Positions 1 through 10,957 of a stretch of DNA of 64,000 nucleotides are shown here, piece by piece. A program made the position numbers and the translations under genes. The notes below the pieces were generated by a model. That model saw nothing but the letters and a program-made list of their open reading frames with translations, ran no database searches and was not told the DNA's origin. The stretch is from assembly GCF_019402665.1 (NCBI RefSeq), contig NZ_VSST01000086.1:62001-126000 (forward strand), given 5' to 3'. How positions within the stretch are numbered: position 1 is the first letter of the stretch; the number at the start of each line of letters is the position of its first letter. The DNA comes from Bradyrhizobium canariense (lineage in GTDB: Bacteria; Pseudomonadota; Alphaproteobacteria; Rhizobiales; Xanthobacteraceae).

Positions 1-959
1 ATTGGGGCCCCGCGGCTGTCGGCCACACCGGCCCGGCCTATCTTGACTCGATCACCTACAAGATCGTGTCCGAACCATCGTTGCGGGTCGCCGCCGTCCA
101 GTCCGGCCAGGCCGACATCGCCTACAGCCCCTCACCGCAGCAACTCAAATCGCTCAAGGATGCCGGCTTCACCACCGCAACGCCACGCTATCTCGGCTTC
201 GTCAACGGCCTTGCGGTCAACACCAGGCTGGAGCCGTACAATGACGTGAAGGTGCGACAAGCGCTCCAGGCCGGGATCGACCGGAAGGAGATCATCGACA
301 CCATCTATACGCCCGACTGGAAGCTGGCGACGTCCTTCATCCAAAGCAACGTGCCCGGCGCGACCGACCACAGCGACCTCCTGGCCTACAACCCAGGCAA
401 AGCCGAGAAGCTGCTCGACGAAGCTGGCTGGGTGAAGGGGGCCAATGGCATCCGCACCAAGGACGGCAAGCAGCTGTCGCTCACGCTTCACTCCAACCCC
501 TACCTCGCGACGGCGAAGTCGATCGACGAGCTCATCGCCCAGCAGCTCGGCAGGATCGGCTGGAAAGTCACCATCCGCGCCTATGACGTCGTGACGTTCG
601 GCGAGAAGGTGCGGTTCGGCGGGCCGGCGGTGCCGGCCTATGAGGTGACCCGCAGTTTCATCGATGCCGGCACGGTCGCCAGCATCCTCACCGATTCCAA
701 CAACGGCGAGAACTGGTTCAATCTCGGCGAGGGCGACAAGAAGCTCAACGAGCTCCGCGACAAGATTGCCGGCGCCTCCTCGCTCGAGGTTCGCAATCCG
801 CTGCTCGATGAGTTGCAGACCTACGTCCTGGAGCAGGGCTACTTCATCCCGCGCACGCAGATCGTCCAGCGGATCTACGTACAGTCCCCGAGGCTCAAGG
901 GCGAGGTCTACAACGGCATCGCCTACGCCAGCTATTACACGGCCACGAAGGGCGAGTGA
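1..959 (+). CDS. Peptide/nickel-type ABC transporter substrate-binding protein (5' end cut by window)
   Basis: The reading frame is open from base 3 with no start codon or signal peptide, so the N-terminal half lies outside the window. The visible 318 residues fit the C-terminal lobe of a family 5 (DppA/OppA/NikA) periplasmic binding protein: a QSGQADIAYSPSP segment, then NTRLEPYNDVKVRQAL and a YNPGKAEKLLDEAGW segment typical of this family. It would bind a peptide or similar ligand in the periplasm. Two DppB/DppC-type permeases and a double ATPase follow on the same strand, so it is the binding protein of a complete importer. The family is certain enough; the ligand is unknown. Confidence 0.9.
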   Translation, partial: WGPAAVGHTGPAYLDSITYKIVSEPSLRVAAVQSGQADIAYSPSPQQLKSLKDAGFTTATPRYLGFVNGLAVNTRLEPYNDVKVRQALQAGIDRKEIIDTIYTPDWKLATSFIQSNVPGATDHSDLLAYNPGKAEKLLDEAGWVKGANGIRTKDGKQLSLTLHSNPYLATAKSIDELIAQQLGRIGWKVTIRAYDVVTFGEKVRFGGPAVPAYEVTRSFIDAGTVASILTDSNNGENWFNLGEGDKKLNELRDKIAGASSLEVRNPLLDELQTYVLEQGYFIPRTQIVQRIYVQSPRLKGEVYNGIAYASYYTATKGE

Positions 960-999
960 GGCGCGCCATGCGAGCGAATAACGTGACGAGGGTGCCGGC

Positions 1000-2010
1000 A
1001 TGAGCCATGCTTACCTTGCCGGTGCCGCAAAACGCATCGCGCAGGCCAACGTCGTGATCCTGCTCGCTTACGTCCTTACGTTCGTCGTCGTCAGCATTTT
1101 GCCGGGCGACCCCATCACGAACGTTCTGCGTGATCCCCAAAACGGGTTCGGCGAGGACGAAATCAAAGCGATCATCGCTGCCCAAGGCCTCGATCAGCCG
1201 ATTCCGGTTCAGCTCTGGACATCGCTGTCCCATTTCGTCGTCGGCGACCTTGGTCTGTCGATGCGGTCCAGCCGCCCCGTCGCGACCCTGATCGCCGAGG
1301 TTCTTCCTTCAACGCTGATCCTCTCATCCGCCGCCTTCGCAATCGCGCTGCTGCTGGCGGTGACGATCGGCTACGGTACGCAATTTGTTCCGAAACGATT
1401 GGGCCAGGGTCTGCTGCGCGGCTTCCCGTCGTTTTTCCTGTCGGTGCCCAATTTCGTTATCGGCCTGGTGCTGATCCACCTGTTCGGCTTCCAGCTCGGC
1501 CTGTTCCGCGTGATCGCACCCAACAGCTTCTGGGCGACCTGCTTCGCCGCGGTCGCGCTCGGCATCCCCGTCTCCGCGCGGATCGCCGAGGTGCTGATTG
1601 CAAATCTCGACAAGGAGTCCGAGCAGGAATACGCCGCCGTCGCGCGCGGCCGCGGTCTGACGCAGATGCGCCTCTTTGCCAAACATCTGCTCAAGCCGTC
1701 TTCGCTCCCGGTCGTCACCGTCATCGCGCTCGCCATCGGCGAACTTCTCGGCGGATCGCTGATCACCGAGACGGTGTTCGGTCGCACCGGCATCGGCAGC
1801 CTGGTGCAACGCGCGGTGAGCACGCAGGACCTGCCCGTCCTGCAGGCGGTCGTCTCACTCGCGGCGGTCGTGTTCGTGCTCGTCAATTTGATCGCCGATC
1901 TCGTCTATCCGCTGCTTGACCCGCGCGTGAAGCTGGTCGGCGATTCCAGGGTGCGCCGGACCACCGCTGACGACAGCGCGATTGCCTCATCCGCAACGGT
2001 GACATCATGA
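1000..2010 (+). CDS. ABC transporter permease, DppB/OppB family
   Basis: A 336-residue integral membrane protein with an N-terminal membrane segment (VVILLAYVLTFVVVSILPG), the DppB-type 'GDP' loop after it, and five further hydrophobic stretches. The EAA loop (EQEYAAVARGRGLTQMRLFAKHLLK) that docks on the ATPase is at about residues 208-232. It starts 40 bases after the binding protein and overlaps the next permease by 4 bases (ATGA), so the two are translationally coupled. It forms half of the transport channel for peptides or related solutes. Confidence 0.93.
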   Translation: MSHAYLAGAAKRIAQANVVILLAYVLTFVVVSILPGDPITNVLRDPQNGFGEDEIKAIIAAQGLDQPIPVQLWTSLSHFVVGDLGLSMRSSRPVATLIAEVLPSTLILSSAAFAIALLLAVTIGYGTQFVPKRLGQGLLRGFPSFFLSVPNFVIGLVLIHLFGFQLGLFRVIAPNSFWATCFAAVALGIPVSARIAEVLIANLDKESEQEYAAVARGRGLTQMRLFAKHLLKPSSLPVVTVIALAIGELLGGSLITETVFGRTGIGSLVQRAVSTQDLPVLQAVVSLAAVVFVLVNLIADLVYPLLDPRVKLVGDSRVRRTTADDSAIASSATVTS

Positions 2011-2833
2011 CGCTCGCCTCCTTCTCCTCCGCTTCGCGCGTCGCGTCGATCGGCCCGCCGACAGCTCTGCGGGTACCACCGACCGTAGCGCTTTCCTTTG
2101 CGGTCATCGCGATTGTGATCGCCTGGTCTGTGGCACCAAGCTTGTTCACGGGCCAGAGCCCGATCGTCGGCGTCCCCGCTGACAAGCTGCTCGCCCCCAG
2201 CACGGCGCACTGGTTCGGCACCGATCACCTCGGCCGAGATCTCTATACCCGCGTCGTCTATGGCACGGCGTCCTCGGTGACGAGCGCGCTCGTTGCCGTC
2301 GTCATCGCCACCTTTACCGGCGGCTTCATAGGGCTCCTGGCCGGCTTCCTCGGTGGCTGGGTGGACGTCGTGCTTGCCCGCCTGGTCGACGTGCTGCTGG
2401 CGATCCCGAACTTCCTGCTGGCAGTCATCGTCGTCACCGCGATCGGTTTCGACACAACGAACGCCGCGATCGCGACCGGCGTCTCGGCGGTCGCGGTGTT
2501 CGCCCGGGTGATGCGTTCGGAAGTCATCAAGACCCGGCAGGCGGTTTTCGTAGAAGCGGCGTTCCTGATGGGCGGCTCGCGCTGGCACATCCTGTTGCGA
2601 CATGTGTTGCCGAATGCGTCGCGCTCGGTGCTCCCGCTCGCCGTGCTGCAGTTCGGCCTGTCGATTCTGGTGATCGCGAGCCTCGCCTTCCTCGGTTATG
2701 GCGATCCGCCGCCCGCATCCGACTGGGGCCTGCTGATCTCGATCGGCAAGGACTACCTCAAATGGCCGTGGCTGGTGTACGCGCCCGCCTTCGTCACGAT
2801 CGCGACCGTCCTCTCCGTGAACAGGATCAGCCG

Positions 2834-2855
<22 letters not shown>
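2007..2855 (+). CDS. ABC transporter permease, DppC/OppC family
   Basis: A 282-residue membrane protein. The N-terminal half carries the DppC-type sequence HWFGTDHLGRDLYTRVVYG, a signature of this permease class. The EAA-like loop (FVEAAFLMGGSRWHILLRHVLP) sits at about residues 178-200. It overlaps the upstream permease by 4 bases and the downstream ATPase gene by 22 bases. It pairs with the DppB-type permease in the inner membrane. Confidence 0.93.
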
Positions 2856-4558
<1,703 letters not shown>

Positions 4559-4565
4559 GTGACCG

Positions 4566-4581
4566 CAGCAAGCTTCTGCTG
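4566..4581. terminator. Small hairpin between convergent genes
   Basis: The sequence CAGCA-agcttc-TGCTG forms a 5-bp perfect stem in the 25-base gap between the convergent ATPase gene and the DUF2891 gene. There is no strong T run on either side, so it could be a weak bidirectional terminator or chance. Confidence 0.25.
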
Positions 4582-4583
4582 GC

Positions 4584-5597
4584 TTACATCCCATCATCCA
4601 GCGCGAGAACGGCGAAGCTCGCGAGCCAGTGTTCGCCCATGTAATGCTCGGCGATATGCGGAAGGGCTGCGGCGAGATGTTCTTGTGCCGCCTTGTGAGC
4701 AATGGCGCGCCGCTCGTCGTCTGCCGGCAAGGCGTCGCCGAGAGAGCGCCAGCACCAGGCTCTGCTGAGATTAAGGCCGTCGAGGTGCGCGATCTTGCCG
4801 TCGGTGCGATCCGCGACCGTGGCAGGCCGGAACAGCGTCGCCGGCTGCCTCTCGGCCAATCGCGGCAGAAACCGGTCAAACCAGGGCAGGAACGTGTCTG
4901 GCGGCAACAGGCGCCGCATGCACTCGGCCTGGACGAGAGCCGAGGACTGGAAATCGTCACCACTCGGCTCACCCCAGGCCGGGCAGTCGCTGTCATCACC
5001 ATACCAGCGCAGGCCGGTCTCGCGCAGCAGCTTCGCCAGTTCGTCATCCTTCCTGATATCGGCATAGTCGGCCGCCATCCGCAAACCGAATGCCGTGTTG
5101 AAATGCGTGCCGACGCGCACCGGATAAGTCGCCCGCGGCAGAAAGTCACGAAAGCGCTGGCCGATGATTTCGGCCAACGGCGCGAGATTGCTGCTCCATC
5201 GCGCATCGGGATGAAGGCTCAGCTCGGTGGCGAGCTTCAGGAGCCACGCCCAGCCATACGGCCGCTTGAAGCCGCGGGCGGTCGGCCGGGCAAAGTAGGC
5301 GCACTCGGCAGCAACCTTCTCGGACACGAACTGCGTGTCGAACAGCGCGCGGATGTCGGACGCTGAGGAAAGGTCAGGAAACCGACGCAGCAGCCGCGCC
5401 AGCATCCAGTAACTGTGGACGCAGGAGTGCCAGTCGTAGCTGCCATAGAAGATCGGGTGCAGCTCGCTGGGCGTGCGGGCGTCCGCAGATTCGGCGAGCG
5501 CGTGGTCCACATTGTTCGGATATTCGCGCCTGACATGGCCGAGCGCGATGCGGGCGAAATGCTGGGCGTGATCGAGGGAAAGACGGGGCGTGGTCAC
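4584..5597 (-). CDS. DUF2891 family protein
   Basis: A 337-residue soluble protein beginning at a GTG (VTTPRLSLDHAQHFA). The start is supported by the GTGA overlap with the upstream transporter stop. The segment HPIFYGSYDWHSCVHSYWML near residue 47 and a second conserved TGLRWYGDD segment are typical of DUF2891, whose members look like alpha/alpha-barrel proteins of unknown activity. The longer open frame continuing upstream runs antisense-like through the transporter and is not coding. Coupling with a BASS-like transporter suggests a shared job on the transported metabolite, but no substrate is apparent. Confidence 0.85.
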   Translation of the reverse strand: MTTPRLSLDHAQHFARIALGHVRREYPNNVDHALAESADARTPSELHPIFYGSYDWHSCVHSYWMLARLLRRFPDLSSASDIRALFDTQFVSEKVAAECAYFARPTARGFKRPYGWAWLLKLATELSLHPDARWSSNLAPLAEIIGQRFRDFLPRATYPVRVGTHFNTAFGLRMAADYADIRKDDELAKLLRETGLRWYGDDSDCPAWGEPSGDDFQSSALVQAECMRRLLPPDTFLPWFDRFLPRLAERQPATLFRPATVADRTDGKIAHLDGLNLSRAWCWRSLGDALPADDERRAIAHKAAQEHLAAALPHIAEHYMGEHWLASFAVLALDDGM

Positions 5598-6517
5598 GGC
5601 TTGGCCTTTCGAGTGTGCCGGCTGATCAAAGTCTCGATCAGACGCGGCAGGAGGTAGATCGGAAATTGCGTCGCGGCGAAGTATAGGGCCATGCGCGGCG
5701 AGGCGGCAGCGCCCAGCGCCGACCAGACCAGGCCGACATTGCGATTGCCGAGAATGAGCCCGACTGTCAGGCGCTGGGCAAAAGTCTCCGGCAGCAAAGC
5801 GGCGCCCGCAACCTGAAGGGCGATATTGCAGGCGAAGGCAAGCACGAGACAGAGCGTTGCGGCCTGCAGATCGCCGGCGATCTGCGCACGGATACCGGAC
5901 ATCGTCGCCACAGCAAAGACGAGAAGTGCCGCGACGATGATCCCGTCGACCACGCCGCCATGGGCAGCCAGAACTGGCGCCGCATGCCGACGGAGCAGAA
6001 AGGCGATGCCCTCCGCGCTGCTGATCAACAGCGCCAGCCGCATCGCAAGCTCGGACGCGCTGATCTCGAGTCCGCCGAACCAGCCTGCGAGAAGCGGCAC
6101 GGTGATCGGCGCCAGCACCATCGACAACACCGTCACGACGAGCGGCACCGCGCCGTCGAGCCCGAGCATGCGCGCCACCGCCGCCGTTCCGCTCGATGGC
6201 GGCGCCGACACGGCGAGCACGACCGCAAGCGCGAGTTCCGGAGCAAGACCGAGAGAGTGACCGGCAACACCGATCGCCAACGGGCAAGCAACCATGACAA
6301 CGGCCGGCAAGAGCACGGACAGCGACGGCCGACGCAGCACGGCGACGACGGCCTCGCCATCGATCCGCAGCAGCGTCCCCAGCACGATCAGGAAGATCGT
6401 TGCCGGCATCAACGGGCGAGCCAGATCCGCGAACGCCGGACATACAAGCCCGAGCAGCACGCCAAGCGCCAGCAATGTCGGTCCACGCGGGATGAGGCGC
6501 AGGAGTGAGGGTCGCAT
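5594..6517 (-). CDS. Bile acid:sodium symporter (BASS)-like transporter
   Basis: A 307-residue very hydrophobic protein with about nine or ten membrane segments and no signal peptide. Overall length and the SAPPSSGTAAVARMLG and LILGNRNVGLVWSALG segments resemble the crossover regions of BASS/ACR3-type sodium-coupled transporters. It overlaps the DUF2891 gene by 4 bases and is divergent from the LysR gene at 6607, so that regulator probably controls it. The ligand, likely an organic anion, cannot be read from sequence. Confidence 0.7.
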   Translation of the reverse strand: MRPSLLRLIPRGPTLLALGVLLGLVCPAFADLARPLMPATIFLIVLGTLLRIDGEAVVAVLRRPSLSVLLPAVVMVACPLAIGVAGHSLGLAPELALAVVLAVSAPPSSGTAAVARMLGLDGAVPLVVTVLSMVLAPITVPLLAGWFGGLEISASELAMRLALLISSAEGIAFLLRRHAAPVLAAHGGVVDGIIVAALLVFAVATMSGIRAQIAGDLQAATLCLVLAFACNIALQVAGAALLPETFAQRLTVGLILGNRNVGLVWSALGAAASPRMALYFAATQFPIYLLPRLIETLISRHTRKAKP

Positions 6518-6578
6518 ACGCCCGGTCCAATCATGTCGTCTTCAGCAGAAGAGCACTCCCCGCATCATTCTTGAAATC

Positions 6579-6600
6579 GATTATTGCTATGGCTATCATC
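6579..6600. promoter_or_regulatory. Imperfect palindrome, candidate LysR operator
   Basis: The 22 bases from 6579 to 6600 form an interrupted dyad (GAT.AT.GC.A / T.GC.AT.ATC) in which 8 of 11 positions pair. It sits in the 89-base divergent gap just before the LysR start, the usual place for an autoregulatory binding site. No footprint or expression evidence exists here. Confidence 0.35.
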
Positions 6601-6606
6601 GGCTAA

Positions 6607-7500
6607 ATGAATTTAGCTTCAATCGACCTTAACCTCTTGGTCGCCTTCGAGGCGCTGATGGAGGAGCGCCATGTGACCCGCGCCGGCGAGCGCGTTGGCC
6701 TGGCACAGCCATCGATGAGCAGCGCGTTGACGCGGCTGCGCACGCTGTTTCGCGACGAGCTGTTCGTGCGCTCGGCCTCCGGAATGCAACCGACGGCCAA
6801 GGCGCTGTCGCTGGCGCGGCCGATCAGCGACGCACTAGGGCAGATCAGGGGCGTGCTCGAGCCCAAATCGGCGTTTGATCCCGCAACAACCCGCCGTCGG
6901 CTGTCGATTGGCGCGACCGACTATGGCGATCTCGTCGTTGTGCCTCCCCTGGTCGAGGCGCTACGACGGGAGGCTCCGGCGGTCGATCTCGTGGTGCGCC
7001 CCATCATCGAGCCTGCGTTGAGTGTCGCGAGCCTCGAACGCGGCGACGTCGACGTGCTGATCGGCGGCCACCTTCCCGCCTCCCCGCGCATCACAAGATG
7101 CCCCCTGTTCAAGGAGAATTTCGTCTGCATTCGTGACGCCAAACGTGCCGGACGGAAAACTCGGCTCACCAGGGACGAGTATGCACGCCTTCCGCATGTC
7201 CTGTTCTCGTCGGCCGGCGGCGACGGGCTTCCCGGCGCCATCGATACGATGCTGAGCCGGCACGGGCACAAGCGCCGGATCGCGATCACGCTCGCCCATG
7301 TCGTCGCGGTGCCGTTTGCTGTCGCCGGAACCGATCTCGTGGCCACCATGGCCGAGCGCATCGCGCGCCGCTTCGCGGCCGCCGCCGGCGTATCCGTCGT
7401 TCCGGCTCCCTACGATGTGGAGGCATTCGCTATCGATTTGCTCCATACCCGCCGAGCCATGACCGACCCGGCGCTGCGGTGGTTCATCGAAATTGGTTAG
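6607..7500 (+). CDS. LysR-family transcriptional regulator (NodD/NahR-like group)
   Basis: A 297-residue protein. The N-terminus (IDLNLLVAFEALMEERHVTRAGERVGL, then QPSMSSALTRLR) is the winged helix-turn-helix of the NodD/NahR branch of LysR proteins, followed by a LysR substrate-binding domain from about residue 90. It is transcribed away from the BASS-like transporter/DUF2891 pair, the usual arrangement for a regulator and its target operon. The effector is unknown. Confidence 0.92.
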   Translation: MNLASIDLNLLVAFEALMEERHVTRAGERVGLAQPSMSSALTRLRTLFRDELFVRSASGMQPTAKALSLARPISDALGQIRGVLEPKSAFDPATTRRRLSIGATDYGDLVVVPPLVEALRREAPAVDLVVRPIIEPALSVASLERGDVDVLIGGHLPASPRITRCPLFKENFVCIRDAKRAGRKTRLTRDEYARLPHVLFSSAGGDGLPGAIDTMLSRHGHKRRIAITLAHVVAVPFAVAGTDLVATMAERIARRFAAAAGVSVVPAPYDVEAFAIDLLHTRRAMTDPALRWFIEIG

Positions 7501-7678
7501 CCGTGTCTGCAGACAAATCTGACACGATATTCCAACGAATGGCAGCTCGACAGAAAACGGCTGCCCTTGATGACCGAAGAAGAGAATATTGCACTTGTCT
7601 GACTATCAACGCATTTGAACGATAGAACCAACTCCAGTCTTGCGACGTTGACCACCAATCAAAACGGGGGGCGGCACG

Positions 7679-9037
7679 ATGGGTCCGGAGGGGCGGCATG
7701 CGATCGTCATCGGCGGGGGTGCCAGCGGCGTGCTGCTGGCTTTTCAACTCCTCAAGACCAACGCACCTGATCTCCGCGTCACGCTGATCGAGAAGCGGGC
7801 GGAGATCGGACGCGGACTTGCCTATCACGCAGGCAATCCCGAACATCTCCTTAACGTGCGCGTGACGAATATGAGCGCGCTGCCCGACGATCCCGAACAT
7901 TTCTGGAACTGGCTGTGCGCACGGGCCGCCGGGCCGCTGTGTCCGGATCCCTATTGCTTCGTTCCGCGGCAGACCTACGGGGACTATCTCGCCGATTTGA
8001 TCGCGCCGCTGAAATCGCGCGACCGGTCTCACGGCCTCACCATCGTGCATGGCGAATGCGCGGCCATCCGGGAAACTCCGTCTGACGTCGCGGTCACACT
8101 TGCAGACGGAACATACATCACCGGGAGCACGGCTGTTCTTGCGACGGGGCATGACGCCGCAGCCCCGCTACTGGCGGGCCATGCCGAACCCTGGACCTCA
8201 CCCACGGACGCCGGCATAGACCCGAACGCCACCGTACTCATCCTCGGCACGGGTCTTTCGATGGTGGACTACGTCCTGTCGTTGCTTCGCTGCGGACACC
8301 AGGGGCGGATCGTCGCAATGTCGCGGCGGGGCCTCCTGCCAAAGGCCCACCGGCGCGTCGACCCGATGCGCTTCGCCGAGCGGGAAATACCGTTCGGCGC
8401 CGAGATCGGACCATTATTGCGCTGGTTTCGCCGCCGCATCGAGCTGCACGCCACCGAGGGCGGTGACTGGCGCGGTGCCATCGATGCGATCAGACCCTTC
8501 ACTCAGCGGCTTTGGCAGGAGCTGCCATTGAGCTCCCGGCGCCGTTTCCTGGAGCACGCCCGCGCCTGGTGGGATGTCCATCGCCACCGCACGGCGCCGG
8601 AAGTCGAGACTCGCATCGCGGAGGCTCTCGCGACGGAGCGGCTGACGGTCATCGCCGGCAAGCTCGCCGCCATCGCGCCGAACGTCGGCGGCGCGCTCGT
8701 TCGCTATCGCAGGCGGGGCCAAAGCGAGACGTCCGAGCTTCAGGTCGGAGCCATCATCGACTGCACCGGGATCGTCCGGGATCCCGGCGCCAGCACCAAC
8801 CCGGCCGTCCGCAGCCTGCTCGACCAAGGCCTTGCCCGGATCGATCCGCTGCGGATCGGCATCGACGTCACGCCGGACTGCGCGATCGTCAACCGTGACG
8901 GATCCCCCTCGCGCCGTCTGTACGCCGTCGGCCCGCTGACGCGGGCCGCGTTCTGGGAGATCATTGCCGTTCCCGACATAAGGCAGCAATGCGCGGAGTT
9001 GGCTGGCCGGCTCCGCGCGTTCAACGGTCCTAGTTGA
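7679..9037 (+). CDS. FAD/NAD(P)-binding oxidoreductase, NAD_binding_9-type
   Basis: A 452-residue protein with an N-terminal dinucleotide fold (VIGGGASGVLLAFQLL, residues about 10-25) and an ALPDDPEHFWNWL segment. A second Rossmann motif (LILGTGLSMVDYVLSL) lies near residue 190, and a late YAVGPLTRAAFWEI segment follows. This matches the FAD-NAD(P)-binding family sometimes annotated as hydroxyacylglutathione-hydrolase-like or YdhS-like. It stands alone, with a 178-base leader, and its 3' end overlaps the convergent aldolase gene by 8 bases. The substrate is unknown. Confidence 0.82.
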   Translation: MGPEGRHAIVIGGGASGVLLAFQLLKTNAPDLRVTLIEKRAEIGRGLAYHAGNPEHLLNVRVTNMSALPDDPEHFWNWLCARAAGPLCPDPYCFVPRQTYGDYLADLIAPLKSRDRSHGLTIVHGECAAIRETPSDVAVTLADGTYITGSTAVLATGHDAAAPLLAGHAEPWTSPTDAGIDPNATVLILGTGLSMVDYVLSLLRCGHQGRIVAMSRRGLLPKAHRRVDPMRFAEREIPFGAEIGPLLRWFRRRIELHATEGGDWRGAIDAIRPFTQRLWQELPLSSRRRFLEHARAWWDVHRHRTAPEVETRIAEALATERLTVIAGKLAAIAPNVGGALVRYRRRGQSETSELQVGAIIDCTGIVRDPGASTNPAVRSLLDQGLARIDPLRIGIDVTPDCAIVNRDGSPSRRLYAVGPLTRAAFWEIIAVPDIRQQCAELAGRLRAFNGPS

Positions 9038-9812
9038 ACAGATCCGGCTCGGCCTGCGTGATCCAGTCCCAGAGCGGCTGGAAGCTGAAATAGCCGCCCT
9101 TGTGCGTACCGACCTGCCGCGAGGTCAGGCTGGCGATCTCATGGGGGATCGGCTTTGGCGTACCGGCGGCCTCGGCGAGCAACTGGGCGCGCGCGGCGTT
9201 GTCCATGGCGATGTACCACCACGCAGCCGCCTCGATGGTGGGTCCGACCGTCAGCAGGCCGTGGTTCTGCAAGATGGCGGCCTTCTTGGATCCCAGCGCT
9301 TGCGCGATCTTGCGGCCCTCTTCCGCCTCCAGCACGACGCCGGAGAATGGGTCGAACAGCACGTGATCCTCGTAGAAGGCGCAGGAATCCTGCGTCAGCG
9401 GATCGAGCAGACGGCCCAGCGCCGACCAGGCTTTTCCGTAGGTGGAATGGGTGTGGGCGGCCGCGATCACCTCCGGATGCGCGGCATGGATCGCCGAATG
9501 AATCACAAAGCCGGCCTGGTTGATCGGCTTGTCGCCGATCAAAATGTTGCCGTCATGGTCGACCAGCTGAAGGTCGGACACCTTGATCTGGCTGAAATGC
9601 TTCGACAGCGGATTGATCCAGAACCGTTCGGGAAACTCCGGATCGCGCACGGTGACATGGCCCGCGAGCCCCTGATCGAAGCCGTAGCGCGAAAACAGCC
9701 GGAACGTCGCGGCAAGCCGCTGCTTGCGATGCAGCCGCTCCTCCTCGAACGTCGCCGCCGGCGTGTGCTCGACCAGGGAGTATTTCTTCGGCTTCTCGAC
9801 GACCTTGTTCAT
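9030..9812 (-). CDS. Class II aldolase/adducin family protein
   Basis: A 260-residue protein starting at the ATG giving MNKVVEKPKK. The metal-binding histidines are visible: HTH in AAAHTHSTYG and the later ILQNHGLLTVG. This fold includes fuculose- and ribulose-phosphate aldolases and bacterial decarboxylases. It lies 16 bases downstream of a D-2-hydroxyacid dehydrogenase on the same strand, which suggests a shared pathway on a hydroxy- or keto-acid. The exact reaction is not clear. Confidence 0.88.
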   Translation of the reverse strand: MNKVVEKPKKYSLVEHTPAATFEEERLHRKQRLAATFRLFSRYGFDQGLAGHVTVRDPEFPERFWINPLSKHFSQIKVSDLQLVDHDGNILIGDKPINQAGFVIHSAIHAAHPEVIAAAHTHSTYGKAWSALGRLLDPLTQDSCAFYEDHVLFDPFSGVVLEAEEGRKIAQALGSKKAAILQNHGLLTVGPTIEAAAWWYIAMDNAARAQLLAEAAGTPKPIPHEIASLTSRQVGTHKGGYFSFQPLWDWITQAEPDLFN

Positions 9813-9828
9813 TGTTCCGGTTCCTTTT

Positions 9829-10821
9829 CTAGTACTCGAGGTTCCTATCGAAGACGTCGGCCAGCGCCACGCCATGCGCATAGGCGTCGAGGTTGACCAG
9901 CGTCTTGTCGGCCAGCCGCCTGGCGTCCTCGCCACCCGTCCACGACACGTGCGGGGTCAGGACGACCTTGGGATGGTCATAGATCGGATCGCCCTCCAGC
10001 GGCGGCTCGGGATCGGTGACATCGAGCGTTGCGCCGGCAATCCGACCCTCGTCGAGCGCCTGCAACAGCGCCTTCTGATCAACGATCCGTCCACGCGCGA
10101 CATTGATCAGGTGCAGCGATGTCTTGGCGCGTGCCAGCACGTCGGCGTTGATCAGGCGCGCCGTCTTCGTCGTCGCCGGCAGCGCAAGGACGAGATGATC
10201 GGAAACTTCGACCAGTTCCTCGATGCTATCGACCGGCTGGATGCCCGGAAGGACATATGGCCACGCCGAGCGCCTGAGAACCCTGATGTTGACGCCGAAC
10301 GGCTTGACGCGCTCGACGACGGCGCGGCCGATCGCGCCGAAGCCCGCGATACCGATCGTCTTGCCGCTGAGCGAGCCCAGCGGGGTGATCTTCCATTCTG
10401 CACGGCTGCGCGGCCGGATCTCGTGGATGCGCTTCTCGAAACCAAGGATCGCCGCAAGGACATATTCCGCGATCGGATCGGCCGAAATGCCGCGGCCAAC
10501 CGTAACCACCGGGCCATCGAGCAGCCATGCCGGAAAGAAATCGACGCCCGTCGATGCGGTCTGAATCCAGCGGAGGCCAAACGGCCAGCCCACCGGCTTC
10601 TCCGTAGGCGCACCGTGCCAGCCCGCCAGCGGCCGCGTCAGCAGCACATCGGCCTCGGGGGCGATCTCCCAAGGCGCGCGATCGGCGGGATGATCGATGA
10701 TCAGCGGTCGCGACCAGTGATCGGCCAGCGCGGTCCGAATTTCCGGACCAAGCTGATTGACGATGATCGGTGATCGCACGCTGGTGGATACGCGCCGGCT
10801 TTCAATTCGGGGGGTATTCAT
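9829..10821 (-). CDS. D-isomer-specific 2-hydroxyacid dehydrogenase
   Basis: A 330-residue NAD(P)-dependent dehydrogenase. The nucleotide motif is GIAGFGAIGRAVVERV. The three catalytic residues are seen in NVARGRIVD (Arg), DEGRIAGATLDV (Glu) and LTPHVSWT (His). It would interconvert a 2-ketoacid and a D-2-hydroxyacid. It is followed by the class II aldolase gene. The upstream gap to the ferredoxin gene is 136 bases and holds an inverted repeat, so it may have its own promoter. Confidence 0.9.
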   Translation of the reverse strand: MNTPRIESRRVSTSVRSPIIVNQLGPEIRTALADHWSRPLIIDHPADRAPWEIAPEADVLLTRPLAGWHGAPTEKPVGWPFGLRWIQTASTGVDFFPAWLLDGPVVTVGRGISADPIAEYVLAAILGFEKRIHEIRPRSRAEWKITPLGSLSGKTIGIAGFGAIGRAVVERVKPFGVNIRVLRRSAWPYVLPGIQPVDSIEELVEVSDHLVLALPATTKTARLINADVLARAKTSLHLINVARGRIVDQKALLQALDEGRIAGATLDVTDPEPPLEGDPIYDHPKVVLTPHVSWTGGEDARRLADKTLVNLDAYAHGVALADVFDRNLEY

Positions 10822-10899
10822 GTCCTGCAGCTTTACGATGGCATTAACGAGGACATGCTATGCGCTCAGATCAAGATAGTCTTTTCAAAGATCGCCGCG

Positions 10900-10917
10900 G
10901 TCCTGCAACAACAGGAC
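10900..10917. promoter_or_regulatory. Perfect 6-bp inverted repeat with 6-base spacer
   Basis: GTCCTG-caacaa-CAGGAC lies about 80 bases upstream of the 2-hydroxyacid dehydrogenase start, in the gap after the ferredoxin gene. It may be an operator or a short hairpin; there is no T run to make a good intrinsic terminator. Confidence 0.3.
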
Positions 10918-10957
10918 GACGCATCTCGGCACGACATAAGAGTTTGTCTCTCCGAAC

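Noticed and set aside
4584..6530. A 648-codon open frame on the minus strand
   Set aside because: Only the first-transcribed part beyond 5597 differs: it runs out of frame through the BASS-like transporter gene and reads as arginine-rich nonsense. The DUF2891 gene starts at GTG 5597.
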